Source: Haliotis asinina
Taxonomy: Eukaryota > Mollusca > Gastropoda > Lepetellida > Haliotidae
Assembly: GCF_037392515.1 (NCBI RefSeq)
Contig: NC_090288.1
Location: 1,550,001-1,614,000, forward strand
DNA length: 64,000 nt
Direction: 5' to 3'
Every line of letters starts with the position of its first letter. Position 1 is the stretch's first letter. The position numbers and the translations under genes were made by a program. The notes below the pieces were generated by a model, which ran no database searches, was not told the origin of the DNA, and was given only the letters and a program-made list of their open reading frames with translations. Below, piece after piece: positions 1 through 11,492 of the stretch.

Positions 1-478
1 CCCCCATCATCTCTTCTCATATCTACTTGTTTGGGGAGTATACACACTATATGATCACTAAAATGATGTGAATATTGAATATGCAACAAAATCAGCTCTA
101 GTCACGAAACTGAAACTGCACGCATTATGAAAATTTGTCAATATTAGGGACATGGTGTCATACCGACAAAATGCAAATCTGATTCTGATAAATTTAAAGT
201 TCCAGTTTTAAAAATGTCTACCATTTGTAAAACAATTGTAGTAATAAAACAAGTTGCTCCATATTAATTAATTATTTTCTCAAATGTCATTAACCAATGT
301 CATAAACTGGATTCAGTGTCTGTAACTTCAGGATATAGTGAACACAAAGCTCCAGGTAAGATTTACTTCATGTGCGTACTGTACTCATTGTATTTTCATG
401 GTTTGGGTTTTTCATGTTCATTCCCACTGTTTTCAAATATGTGGGTATTTCAGTGATTTTACTCACCTATGTCATTAA
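1..478. other. AT-rich intergenic, nothing recognised
   Basis: No coding signal, tandem repeat or RNA gene seen. The stretch is AT-rich and ends at a TTAA (475-478) that abuts a putative transposable element. Confidence 0.5.
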
Positions 479-1330
479 AGGTCACAGGCAACATAAAACA
501 CAACTTTGCAGATTCTGATACCTTTTGGTAGGCACTTACCGAAACAAATCATCAAAAATACCAATTCCACCTATAAAGTTGAAAAAAAAACCCATGTGAA
601 ATCAGAGTTCAAACGATTCGTTAAATTTCCACCATCGCTTGGGAAAAAGTGGTTTCAACTGCTGTACCCATAACGCATGCGCATTGAATAGGTTCATGGA
701 GCTTGAAACAGTATGCATGCCCGTAGTCAACACTTGTTGACTGTGGTAAGCAGCCTCTGGCACAGAGAAAGCTTTTTGTCTTGTTTATTGACATCTCTAC
801 TGAGATGATTTTTGATTGGATTGAGTGCAAATTCAGGGAACATGTACTTACAAAACCCAACATCTCTATATACATTCTTTATGGATAACAATTTCTTCTA
901 GTGTATATGATTTAGTTTGACAACGGTATATGAATCCATACTGAAATGACGAATCAAGTACAATAAAAGAATTTGGTATCCATAAAGAATCTTACTTTCT
1001 TGTGACTTGCCATACGTTTAAAATGCCTATCAAACAGATCATTTTTCTGTACACACAACGAGCCCTCAGCGTATCAGCAAATGAATCACCCAGAGCCCAT
1101 CGTTACACTTGAGTGCACACCCACCCACTATGGCTGGGTTTGGCCTCCTGAGCGCTTTGTTTCGGGGGAAGTAAGCCCAAGTACAAAATATTGCACTTTT
1201 GAATCGCGATTGTATGCTTATAATTTTGTTTAGGTATTTTTTCACAAGCAACAATGTATATTATATCTCATGAATAAGTAATAATTGTGTTTTTATTTAT
1301 AATGTTTGATTTTTTGGTTGCATGTGACCT
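479..1330. mobile_element. TTAA-flanked non-autonomous DNA transposon
   Basis: The element is bounded by TTAA at 475-478 and at 1331-1334. Inside these are 14-bp terminal inverted repeats: AGGTCACAGGCAAC at 479-492 and GTTGCATGTGACCT at 1317-1330, which match at 13 of 14 positions. A TTAA target duplication is the hallmark of piggyBac-type elements. No transposase reading frame is visible, so it would be a MITE-like derivative. A second, unrelated small element (about 866-1001) is nested inside. The family assignment is inference from the TTAA and the inverted ends only. Confidence 0.55.
866..1001. mobile_element. Internally deleted MITE copy (same family as 16737-17510)
   Basis: Both ends resemble the TA-flanked element at 16737-17510. 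The left end has 'attctttatggataacaa' followed by a 'gacaa(c/t)ggtatat' segment. The right end has 'ccataaagaatcttact'. This copy is about 135 bp against 774 bp for the full one, so the middle is missing. It sits inside the TTAA-flanked element at 479-1330. Confidence 0.6.
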
Positions 1331-1340
1331 TTAAAGGTCA
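1325..1340. repeat. 16-bp perfect palindrome TGACCTTTAAAGGTCA
   Basis: The palindrome is formed where the right end of the 479-1330 element meets TTAA and a second AGGTCACAT-type end that starts at 1335. It probably marks two abutting TTAA elements. It also happens to be an everted pair of AGGTCA nuclear-receptor half-sites, but there is no evidence that this is used. Confidence 0.6.
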
Positions 1341-4086
1341 CATATACTCTAATAGGGTACAAATGCAAAATCTTTTGCTGACATCGTTATAAATGAAACC
1401 CCGTCATTAAAACTGCTCATTTCGATCTTAATTAGCTTAAATTGACCTTTTTGTCAACAATGCACAATTCTCAACCGCAAACGAAATTTCAACCAATCAG
1501 AGCGGCTCATCTCCGTGACGTAATAGTGGGTATAGAAATGAGGGTCTGTGCAGTATTCACCTACATTTCAGGGGTTAAACTATTTTGTTTACAGGTTTGC
1601 ACAAACCTGAAATCACAAAATCTGTTGAGAAAAATGAAAGCTATATGTTCTCACAATCTACTATCATTTAGTTTTGTCTCCTGCTTTGCCTAGTTTTCGA
1701 GTTACAACCCTTGTTTTCATAGACGATTCTGTCAAAATCACTTGGTGTCGCAAGGTTGTAATCCGTGTTAGGTGGTATAAACCTACATGCTATTTGTCAT
1801 TATTCACTTGATGCTCAGTTAATGAATTTATAACAGGTATAATTAGTGGTAACGCCACTTAGATTACCCGACAAAGGCCCCCATTTGGCATTTCTTTTGT
1901 CTGGATCGATCAAAGGATTAACCGATAACACGCTGATTGATTAATTAGTTTTATGGGGATTTAAATGGGGGATTTGTCAAAAGGTAGTGTTTATGTATGT
2001 ACATTTACTAATCTATACTGAATACACTCTGTCGTATCTGTGTCTATGTAAAACAACACCCTTCTTTCAAAGGATTAACTGCCAATACATCGATTGATTG
2101 CTCATTATTGGCTAACTAAATAACTTTTTAAAAAGAATGACGCACATTACGCAATTAGTTGCCAGGTGTGCTATCTTGGGTAACCAATGAAACTATACAG
2201 CAATGTGAAAAACCTGAAATGATACATCACCTTTTCGTATATTAGACTGTTAAGAGACACATCACTTGGGAAATCTGCAGATGAATTATATATCCCTTGT
2301 GTCTGTGGATATTGATACATTCCTCGAAGAAGGTAATAGCCTGACATTGCCCCTATAACTTTAATTTTAATATTTGCATTTTTGTTTTTAATAAGTTGTT
2401 GTAGCAGAAGTTGTTGTACAGAATCATTGTTTTCGTTGTTAAGTGAAATGATGCAGACGACGTACACTAGGGCGTGCATGCGAATTATGATTCATATAGG
2501 AAAGCTATGAAATGTCTACATATTACATTCCTGTTATACATTCGCAGATCGCTTCTTTTTATTAAGTTGCAAGCAAATGCATACAAGTATGATTATAAAG
2601 TAATTAGGATTATGGGACCAAGTATAAAGACGTATATTGACAAGTGTCTACATACTGGTGAGCGAACGTTACAAACCAAGTAAATTTAGCAAATGAATAA
2701 ATTTATCGCGCAGTATTTTCACTTCTACCCCGACCTCGCTTAGGTTATGTTACAGGTTGTGTCATGCAAACTCCTTTTGGTAATGATTCAAATACATATT
2801 TAAGTAGTTTTGATTTTCTAACTTGATGAGAACAAACCATACATAATCTCATTAATTGAAAATATGTATTTTATTGATGGACAATAGGATTTTGCATGAC
2901 ATTGCTTATAACATAACAATTTCACTCTTGGAATTGAGGTGGAGGTCAATATAACATTGCTTGCAATATAAATGTCACTTTGACTCCCACCTTGCTTCCT
3001 TGAAAGAAGTCCTTATGTTAAAAGTTGTGTCATGCAAAATCCTTTTGGCCATGATTCAAATGCATATTTAACTACCAGTAAAAAGTAGTTTTGATTTTCT
3101 AACTTGATGAGAACAAATCATAATCTCAATAATTCTAACGGACTTTAGCCCGTGACTTCACGATTTTCAAAAATGGCGGCGCCCTGTCTGATTATGAATG
3201 CTATTTAAGTTTGTTTTCACCAACTTACAAAATCAAAATTACTTTCTACTGGTAGTAAAATATGTATTTTATTGATGGACATTAGGATTTTACATGGCAT
3301 TGATTATAACATAACAATTTCAGTCTTGGAATCGGTCAATATAAGGGGTCAGTATAAGATTACTTATGACGATATTGTCACTTCGACCACAACTTCGTTT
3401 CCGAGGAAGAAAGCGATATATCCATGCAAAATCCTTTTGGTCAGCAATGTGTAGTAAGCAGTCTTGATTTTATAAACTCGATGAAACTTGAACTCCATTT
3501 TCTATCCTGGGAGCATGGTAGGGGGCGAATCATCCGATTATTTATATACCACAGGCTTCCACAAAGCTCACCTCGCACACATTAACAACCAATTTAAGCA
3601 CACCTCGGAGTCTGGTAGAAATCTGTGCATAGTGATACCATCACCCGACCCCAAGGAACAATTGACGGCAACACAACAATTCGGCATGTCTTTGGTGACG
3701 TCGAGAAATCAGCAAAATGACGAGCTTCCAACACATTTTCTATACATTTAACGGGAAATCGTTCCTTCTATGACGTCACTGTAGGGCTCTGGTGACAGAG
3801 ATACGTAACCTGTCTGCGGTTTCGTTTGCGGGCGAGAGAGAAGCAGACGGCTTTTTAGCAACTTTTTAGCGCTTAGTATTAATTAACCACAAGTTTTTTT
3901 TAAAAAATGGTGTTTCGTTTATGACTAACCAAAAGTCTTTCATATGCAGCGATAAAAAGAATACCAAAAAATTGAGTTCAGTGGTCCTTTAAGTAGGTTT
4001 ACTATGCAGGTATGTACTGTCTTATGTCATACCTAATCAGAACTAACTTAAACATAATGGACATGATTGCATAAAACATCACTCAT
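1335..4086. other. AT-rich region of degenerate transposon-like debris
   Basis: No gene is recognised. The left edge AGGTCACATATACTC (1335-) resembles the inverted end of the adjoining TTAA element. Near 3972-3987 there is a CAGTGGTCCT-TTAA end that could be a partner. Segments with 'tgacgt(a/c)at' and 'aaatggcggc' are typical of mollusc non-autonomous elements. A diverged duplication lies at 2752-3490 (listed separately). Short open frames here have no protein-like features. Confidence 0.4.
2752..3490. repeat. Diverged direct duplication, interrupted by an insertion
   Basis: The block 2752-2935, which starts 'gttgtgtcatgcaaa' and includes 'attttattgatggaca', recurs as 3023-3133 plus 3258-3337. 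A third, partial copy lies at about 3422-3490. The second copy is split by about 124 bp (3134-3257). The segment 3072-3256 has matching inverted ends (actaccagtaaaaagt and actttctactggtagt, 15 of 16 when inverted), suggesting a small foldback element. Confidence 0.55.
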
Positions 4087-6048
4087 CCTATACGGACAGT
4101 ACAACACTAGTACTATACGGACAGTACAACACCAGTCCTAAACTAACAGTACAACAATTGCCCTATACTGACAGTACAACAGGAGTCCTATACTAACAGT
4201 ACAACACTAGTACTATATGGACTGTACAACACTAGTACTATACGGACAGTACAACACTAGTACCATACTGACAGTACAACACCAGTCCTAAACTAACAGT
4301 ACAACAATTGCCCTATACTGACAGTACAACAGGAGTCCTATACTAACAGTACAACACTAGTACTATACGGACAGTACAACACTAGTACTATACGGACAGT
4401 ACAACACTAGTACCATACTGACAGTACAACACCAGTCCTAAACTAACAGTACAATTGCCCTATACTGACAGTACAACAGGAGTCCTATACAAACAGTACA
4501 ACACTAGTACTATACGGACAGTACAACACTAGTACTATACGGACAGTACAACACTAGTACCATACTGACAGTACAACACCAGTCCTAAACTAACAGTACA
4601 ACAATTGCCCTATACTGACAGTACAACAGGAGTCCTATACTAACAGTACAACACTAGTACTATACGGACAGTACAACACTAGTACTATACGGACAGTACA
4701 ACACTAGTACCATACTGACAGTACAACACCAGTCCTAAACTAACAGTACAACAATTGCCCTATACTGACAGTACAACAGGAGTCCTATACTAACAGTACA
4801 ACACTAGTACTATACGGACAGTACAACACTAGTACTATACGGACAGTACAACACCAGTCCTATACTAACAATACAACACTAGCCCTACACTGACAGTACA
4901 ACACTAGTCCTTTACTGACAGTACAACACTAGCCCTATACTGACAGTACAACACTAGCCCTATACTGACAGTGCAACACTAGTCCTATACTGACAGTACA
5001 ACACTAGTCCTATACTGACAGTACAACACTAGTCCTATATTGACAGTACAACACTAGCCCTATACTGACAGTACAACACTAGCCCTATACTGACAGTACA
5101 ACAATAGTCCTATATTGACAGTACAACACTAGCCCTATATTGACAGTATAACACCAGTCCTTTACTGACAGTGCAACACCAGTCCTATACTAACAGTACA
5201 ACACTAGCCCTATACTGACAGTACAACACTAGTCCTATACTGACAGTACAACACTAGTCCTATATTGACAGTACAACACCAGTCCTTTACTGACAGTACA
5301 ACACCAGTCCTATACTGACAGTACAACACTAGTCCTATACTGACAGTACAACAACAGTCCTATGCTGACAGTACAACACTAGTCCTATACTGACAGTACA
5401 ACACCAGTCCTTTACTGACAGTACAACACTAGTCCTATACTGACAGTACAACACCAGTCCTAAACTGACAGTACAACACTAGTCCTATACTGACAGTACA
5501 ACAATAGTCCTATACTGACAGTACAACACTAGTCCTATACTGACAGTACAACACTAGTCCTTTACTGACAGTACAACACTAGTACTATACTGACAGTACA
5601 ACACTAGTCCTATACTGACAGTACAACACTAGTCCTATACTGACAGTACAACACCAGTCCTTTACTGACAGTACAACACTAGTACTATACTGACGGTACA
5701 ACACTAGTCCTATACTGACAGTACAACACCAGTCCTTTACTGACAGTACAACACTAGATCTATATTGACTGTACAACACTAGTCCTATACTGACAGTACA
5801 ACAATAGTCCTTTACTGACAGTACAACACTAGTACTATACTGACGGTACAACACTAGTCCTATACTGACAGTACAACACTTGTCCTATACTAACAGTACA
5901 ACACTAGTACTATACTGACTGTACAACACTAGTCCTATACTAACAGTACAATACTAGTCCTATACTACAGTACAACACTAGTCCTATACTGACAGTACAA
6001 CACTAGTCCTATACTGACAGTACAACACTAGTCCTATACTAACAGTGC
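4087..6048. repeat. 25-bp minisatellite, about 78 copies, with a 150-bp higher-order unit
   Basis: The unit is close to 'gacagtacaacactagtcct' plus 'atact' (25 bp). In the first third a six-unit block recurs. Its marker 'taccatactgacag' lies at 4261, 4411, 4558 and 4708, giving periods of 150, 147 and 150 bp. From about 4860 the array continues as simple 25-bp units without the six-unit order. The open frame on the minus strand near 5585-5854 is a by-product of the repeat. Confidence 0.95.
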
Positions 6049-9000
6049 ATATCATAGCAATCAATGTCGTTTCCATTATGCAAGAGATTTTTTTAAAAAC
6101 ATATTCTGTAAGCATATGTTTCAAACTTTTTGTGTATCTAACATTTTAATTGCATAATTGGTATACAAAATTATTTTTTGATGCGTAATTGGAAATTTTC
6201 TATGCACATTTTACCCAGAACATATATTCTTTATGATCTAAAATAATATTAAACTAGCTTAACCAACATCATATATCACTGTACCCCGCTGCCAGTGGCA
6301 ATTCTCTATCTTGAATAACACTGAATCATGTATGATGCAAGAAAATTACCACTGTTTTACAAATCAATGGTAGGGAGATAACTCTAAATCTGTTTTTCCT
6401 GTAAGCAAAATCTAGCAATGGCTACAAAAGGATTTGTACCTCTGCTTCACACAATTCAACATTAAATTCCTTCAAATGTGTGTGTGCATTTAGAATCTAC
6501 ATTTCATAAAATGTATGTCATTTTCATTAATACTATCAGTTTTACTCTATAAGGTAGAGTTAAATTGCTGTATTTTACCTGTTAACCTGTTCATATGAAA
6601 GTGCAATTGTAGTCACAGCTTACTGAATACTGTACATCACAAGAACTGAAGCACATGTTGCAGTAATGGCTACACGTGATCTTCTAACACATGTGTAAAG
6701 ACTTAATGTAGATACTGACTTTAGTTTCATGAAAAAATATCTGAACAAAATATACATCATAATAGTGAAAGTGTAATCGGAAGGATAGGGCAATTGTGTT
6801 TATTCTTGTTCAACTGACCTTCACCTAAAAGAAATTGCCTAATATATGCAACAATGTTTACGTGTGACATCACTACCAATGGCCGATTCCTTACAAAATG
6901 GCGGCTTTGCTGACACAGGATTTTGTGAGGACTCTTCCCTTGATTCAGGAATTGTTTGTACATAAATATGTGATGTAAGTAATCAGAATGGTTATGACTA
7001 CCGGTATCTGTGTATTGTTACATGTCTTTTATCGTTTTCATTGTAAATATGAGAAGAGGCCAGAAATGCAGATAATTACCATTGTCGTCCAGTGTGATTT
7101 TGCGTCGGTGATGGCGTGATGCCGCACAGAAACTTCTTATGAATTATCAAATCGTTGCATGGTATTTTGTTTCAGTTTGCTATTTGTTGGTACGATACTC
7201 TTCCCCTACATATTCTAAATGTATTGAGCTATTGTAAGCAATGACTACACGACTGAATTTCCAAAAATGCTACGTAGTGTAAAATCAGGATTTTTCTTTG
7301 TTTACATTTCAAACAAACGCAGTCTTTCAAAAACACTCTTTGTTTTCACATCCAGTTTTTTTTGTTTCGTTTTACATAGACAGTTGGTAGTGGTGACAAA
7401 GACCATTTGTAATCTGATTCTAAAATGTGTGGGGAACTCAGTGAGGCATTTGTGGCAGCTGATTATGAAAAATGTGTGGCGTCTCAATACCGGGCTTCGC
7501 GAAACATGATTTTGTAAGTGTTCGTGTAAGTGTATTTTCGAAAACATCCCAACTGATTCAGGGTTCATTGGCAACGTTTCAGAATTATCATGAGCGGTTA
7601 TATGAAAACTTGATATCAGTAATCATTAATATGCTAATTTTGAAATTCAGTATTCTCAGTAATTATCTGATTTTCACATTACAAAAATACAGCAAATAAC
7701 GCAGTGAATGGCTATTTCGTAGTGTTCAAAATGGTGACATTTACAATGAACCATATTTTGAAAGGTTATTTTAAGAGGTTTAGCTTTGTCTGAGATAATA
7801 GTGGATGGTAACAAGAAACAGGAAAATTCCACAGAATTCAAAACTGTATATTTGTGTGCGTGATATATTTAGAATTTTATCTGACTTCAAAGTGAGAGTT
7901 GATGAGGAAGGATATATACATGTCCCTGTGTCACCTAAGGGGTTAAGGTGTTCGGAAATAAATGTATAGTTCACCGGCCCCTGGGGTCCATTGGTTGAGG
8001 TACCCTCCGTGTTTGTTTATGTATGCATCTGTTTTATAATATGTAAGCAGATTCAATGCACTTAGATCAACAATAGAAAACCTAAACCTATTCAGCGCTA
8101 TCATTACGTCATTTGAAACAACAAGTGATTAAAACGTGTACCGTGGTTACTTATCACATGTTGGGTTCGAACACGAAACAACTAGTATCGCCGTATAACG
8201 GTATATTAACGGCAAGCTGTGCCGTCACCGTTGCCTGAACATGCACAGATTGCGGTTAACCTCGCTCGTACACAAAGTTGCGATTCTGTGTCTTCTCATT
8301 TTGAGCAGGAATCATCAAGCATTACGGAAATTATTCCCCCAAGCGCTGTTCAATTTCTGTAATCTTTCCATCATAAAGCTAAGCCATAACAGCATCCTCC
8401 AACGCGACACGCGTACTAGCTTGTTGGTTACATCTTAAATTAACTTAATACAAGAGTGTCAAGACAAGGTCTGGAAGTGGTTGCAAAGTCATGGGAATAA
8501 ACGCTGATTCGTGGCTTACCTAGTTGATGACAACTTCGGGAAGATGTAGAACTGTAGTCTCCGAATACTTCCAGAAAGTGTTACATGCAACCGATTGCAG
8601 CCCTTCTTATTTAGCTGATCTCATGTTGTGCAATGTTCTCGTTTCGAGTTTCTGGACATTGCATTTCCTTGTCAAGGGAAGATAACTCTAAATAATGTTT
8701 TGCACAAATCTACATGTGTGTTTCTGGTACACACGTTCGAGCCTGTGAAATGTACAAAGCCTTTCCCTTTTTTCCATAAGATATCTATACTTTTTCATAT
8801 CCACAAGAAAATTCATTCTTTTCATTGTTTTGTAAATTCAACAACTAGGTCTTTGGGATTATCCATATCTATCTTTATGCAGAAGGTGAATACATGACGA
8901 ACATTTTGCTCACTAGAAATATGAATCAATTATCAGATTATATTATTTCCCAAGCCTTTATGGAGAAAAGGAGGTAATTTATATCTTCTTTCATAAATGG

Positions 9001-9880
9001 CTGCAGTATTCTTCATGTCCACAGTCCCAATGCCTTGTGACTGATCTTTGACAGGCTTCTGTTACTTGCTCAAGGATTCATTTGGTGAATATGTGATGGC
9101 AAGTCCTTCATGGAATTCAACCCACAGACATCCTGTTCCATTGTCAGACACCTTCTCCTCTTGACCTTAGGTTCAATGAGAAAGTTGAGCTTAATGCCGC
9201 TTTAGCAATATTCCAGCAAACATCATGGCTAGCTACACCATATATGGCTTCACACCTTGAACCCTGGTAGGTGAGAATAGTGAATGCTACTAGACTCCCC
9301 CATCCATGCTTAACCCCCATGGGCAAGCTGAGTCCCTGCTCCCTACCTACAATCACGAATGTAACAAAGTCAGAATGAAGGAAATACCCTAAGTGATTCA
9401 GCAATATAGATTTATATTTCTCAGTGATTCATGTTTCTCCCTCTCCAAAATTATGATTTTTGTAAGCAGTTTAAGCCATAACAATCTTGCCTTGTCAAGC
9501 AACAAAGACACTGTATATTTCAAAAACTTGCAAAACTTGCAAAAATAGGACAAATGAAGGCACTTAGTAATATCATACACATAGGAGGAAGAGTGTTAAA
9601 AAAACGGTCAAACATCAATAAAACCAGAGACCCTAAGTCCACCGATAAGGCTTAAACAGTTTATATGAAAGTGACTGCCTCTTTGATTCTGTCTTCAGTA
9701 AGACATCTATAATGCGTTCTACAACTGGAATGGTCTATTGAGTAATGTTTTGAACTCAGAGGCACACGAACCAATTACTTGGAAAAGAAGATGGTTAGGG
9801 GTACTTATTGGATCATGTACTAGGCAGTATTGTTAGTTATGTTTGGTTTATAGAGTCCCTCTGTCTACAATACTCAGTAC
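6049..9880. other. Unique, AT-rich sequence; no gene found
   Basis: Apart from one SINE-like fragment (9178-9305), I see no tandem repeat, RNA gene or convincing exon. Short open frames (7267-7699 and 8628-8897, for example) are Cys/Phe/Lys-rich translations of AT-rich DNA with no domain pattern. Confidence 0.45.
9178..9305 (-). mobile_element. Degenerate tRNA-headed SINE fragment
   Basis: It reads 'gccgctttagcaatattcc', then a degraded 'ggcttcacaccttgaaccc' segment. This is the same order as the copy at 55970-56105. The left part of the element is the best preserved. The family is named from recall of abalone repeats and was not searched. Confidence 0.45.
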
Positions 9881-10111
9881 CCACTGTCTACACCTGTGGG
9901 AGGGCAACACAGATCTCCACTGTCTATTCCTGTGGGAGGGTAACACAGATCCCCACTGTCTACATCTGTGGGAGGGTAACACAGATCCACTGTGGCAGGG
10001 TAACACAGATCCCCTGTGAGAGGGAAACACAGATCCCCTGAGGGAGGGTAACACAGATCCCCTGTGGGAGGGAAACACAGATCCCCTGTGGGAGGGTAAC
10101 ACAGATCCCTA
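9881..10111. repeat. Minisatellite shifting from 36-bp to 24-bp units
   Basis: The first units are 36 bp ('ccactgtctacacctgtggg' plus 'agggcaacacagatct'). Later units lose the first 12 bases and become 24 bp ('ctgtgggagggaaacacaga' plus 'tccc'). Each unit carries the complementary pair CTGTG ... CACAG. Open frames on both strands here (CGRVTQI and PPTGDLCY types) are repeat artefacts. Confidence 0.9.
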
Positions 10112-11486
10112 CTGACCCATGTCTGAGTGTGAGAGTTCAAGGAACAGCTGGTGTCCATGAACATGTCATGGAAGGTTTGATGCATCACCTGACCAGGCAC
10201 CTTGATGATGTGGATCATTACTCAAGGTGGAAAAGGACTGATCTACATTCATAAGCATCAACACAGTGTGGTGTCAAGTCAGCTGGGGTTAAAAAAATCC
10301 CATTGCCCGACACCTGGGCATGTCAGTTTTCATTTTGGGCAATTAGATAAAGGCATCTTACTTGTCCGTGGGCTACTAGCTAATTTCCACTTACATTTTC
10401 CTATCTGCTCATAATGTAGCTATTACATTTTGCATTTATAATAAAGCAGAGTTATCTTTCTTTGAAATTTATCAGTCATAGATAAATAGTCCAGTAAGCA
10501 TTTACATTAAACATTGTGTCATAAAATCAGGGCAAGTGGAAAATTAGTCAGGACAAGTTACTTTCTTGAAGTCACTCGCCCTGTGGCAAGTGGCTATTTT
10601 GGAAATTTTTGAACGCATGAGTCAGAGTTGGAAAAAAGACAAAAATATACTGATGTTGGTGACCATATAATCATTGTTATCTGCATCTTCTACAGACCAT
10701 CACTGTATGCACCAGCAATGATCTGTTCTACTGTTTCTGGTCTCTTCTTCTGGTCTGGTATGCTGCTGACTGCTGACTTGGATGTTTGATGGTGAAAAAT
10801 TTGGTCACTTGGTCCATAAAAACAAACAAATTTTGAAGACTTATTCAGTAATCTAAAGGATAGATTTGAGATAGAATGTCTTGGCCTGTTTTGGTCACAA
10901 ATCCAAAACATGTTCTGTAAAACAATTAATCTTTGGAATGATTTATGTTTTGGCCATTTACAATCATTTGGAACATTTTTGTTCTAAACACAATCTACTA
11001 AGCATATTGTCAGTTGAGGTCAGCGGGTGTGTAAATCCAGCTGAAGTAATCTAAGACCTAAAACAGAAACAACCTATGAGTTCAAGTATAATGATTTAAT
11101 CGCACATGGATCACAGACAGACCACTTGAAACTTGATTCAGTCAAGTGGAGAAAACATTGATCAAAGTTACCCACTCAGAAATGCTGTATAGGAGCAAAA
11201 ATCAATTTAAAAAAATACTGAAACCACACTGGTTCGTGTTCCTTTTACACAAACCAGACTGACAAGATTGTATTTTCACTTTAACAAGACATGATGTCCT
11301 TTGCATGCCCAGCATCACATTGCAAGATGAATTCCCTTTGTATGTCAAGGTCAATGTGCAAATTCCACTATCAATCAAACAGTGAAAATCATTCTTTGTA
11401 CCATTCTGCTTTCGCATCAAAATATTTATGTTTCTGATTTTGAAAGTACCATATCACAGTACCAAAAAGCACTGACTGTTTTGTAA
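10112..11486. other. 3' flank of the LENG9-like gene; no further gene recognised
   Basis: The stretch is mostly unique. A minus-strand open frame at 10690-10911 looks mildly protein-like, but no splice site or family ties it to the neighbouring gene. Part of this region may be 3' UTR if the AATAAA at 11487-11492 is not the signal used. Confidence 0.4.
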
Positions 11487-11492
11487 TTTATT
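11487..11492 (-). terminator. AATAAA polyadenylation signal overlapping the stop codon
   Basis: On the minus strand the last codons read TCA GAA TAA A, so the TAA stop (11490-11488) lies inside a canonical AATAAA hexamer. I saw no other canonical hexamer in the next few hundred bases, but did not search exhaustively. If used, the 3' UTR would be only about 10-30 nt. Cleavage at this site is inference. Confidence 0.45.

Noticed and set aside
4087..6048. CRISPR array
   Set aside because: Repeats are contiguous with no unique spacers, and the genome is eukaryotic. The same applies to all other arrays here.
10690..10911. Possible last exon of another minus-strand gene
   Set aside because: The peptide is mildly plausible, but there is no clear acceptor, no family match and no link to the LENG9-like gene, which already has its own stop and AATAAA.
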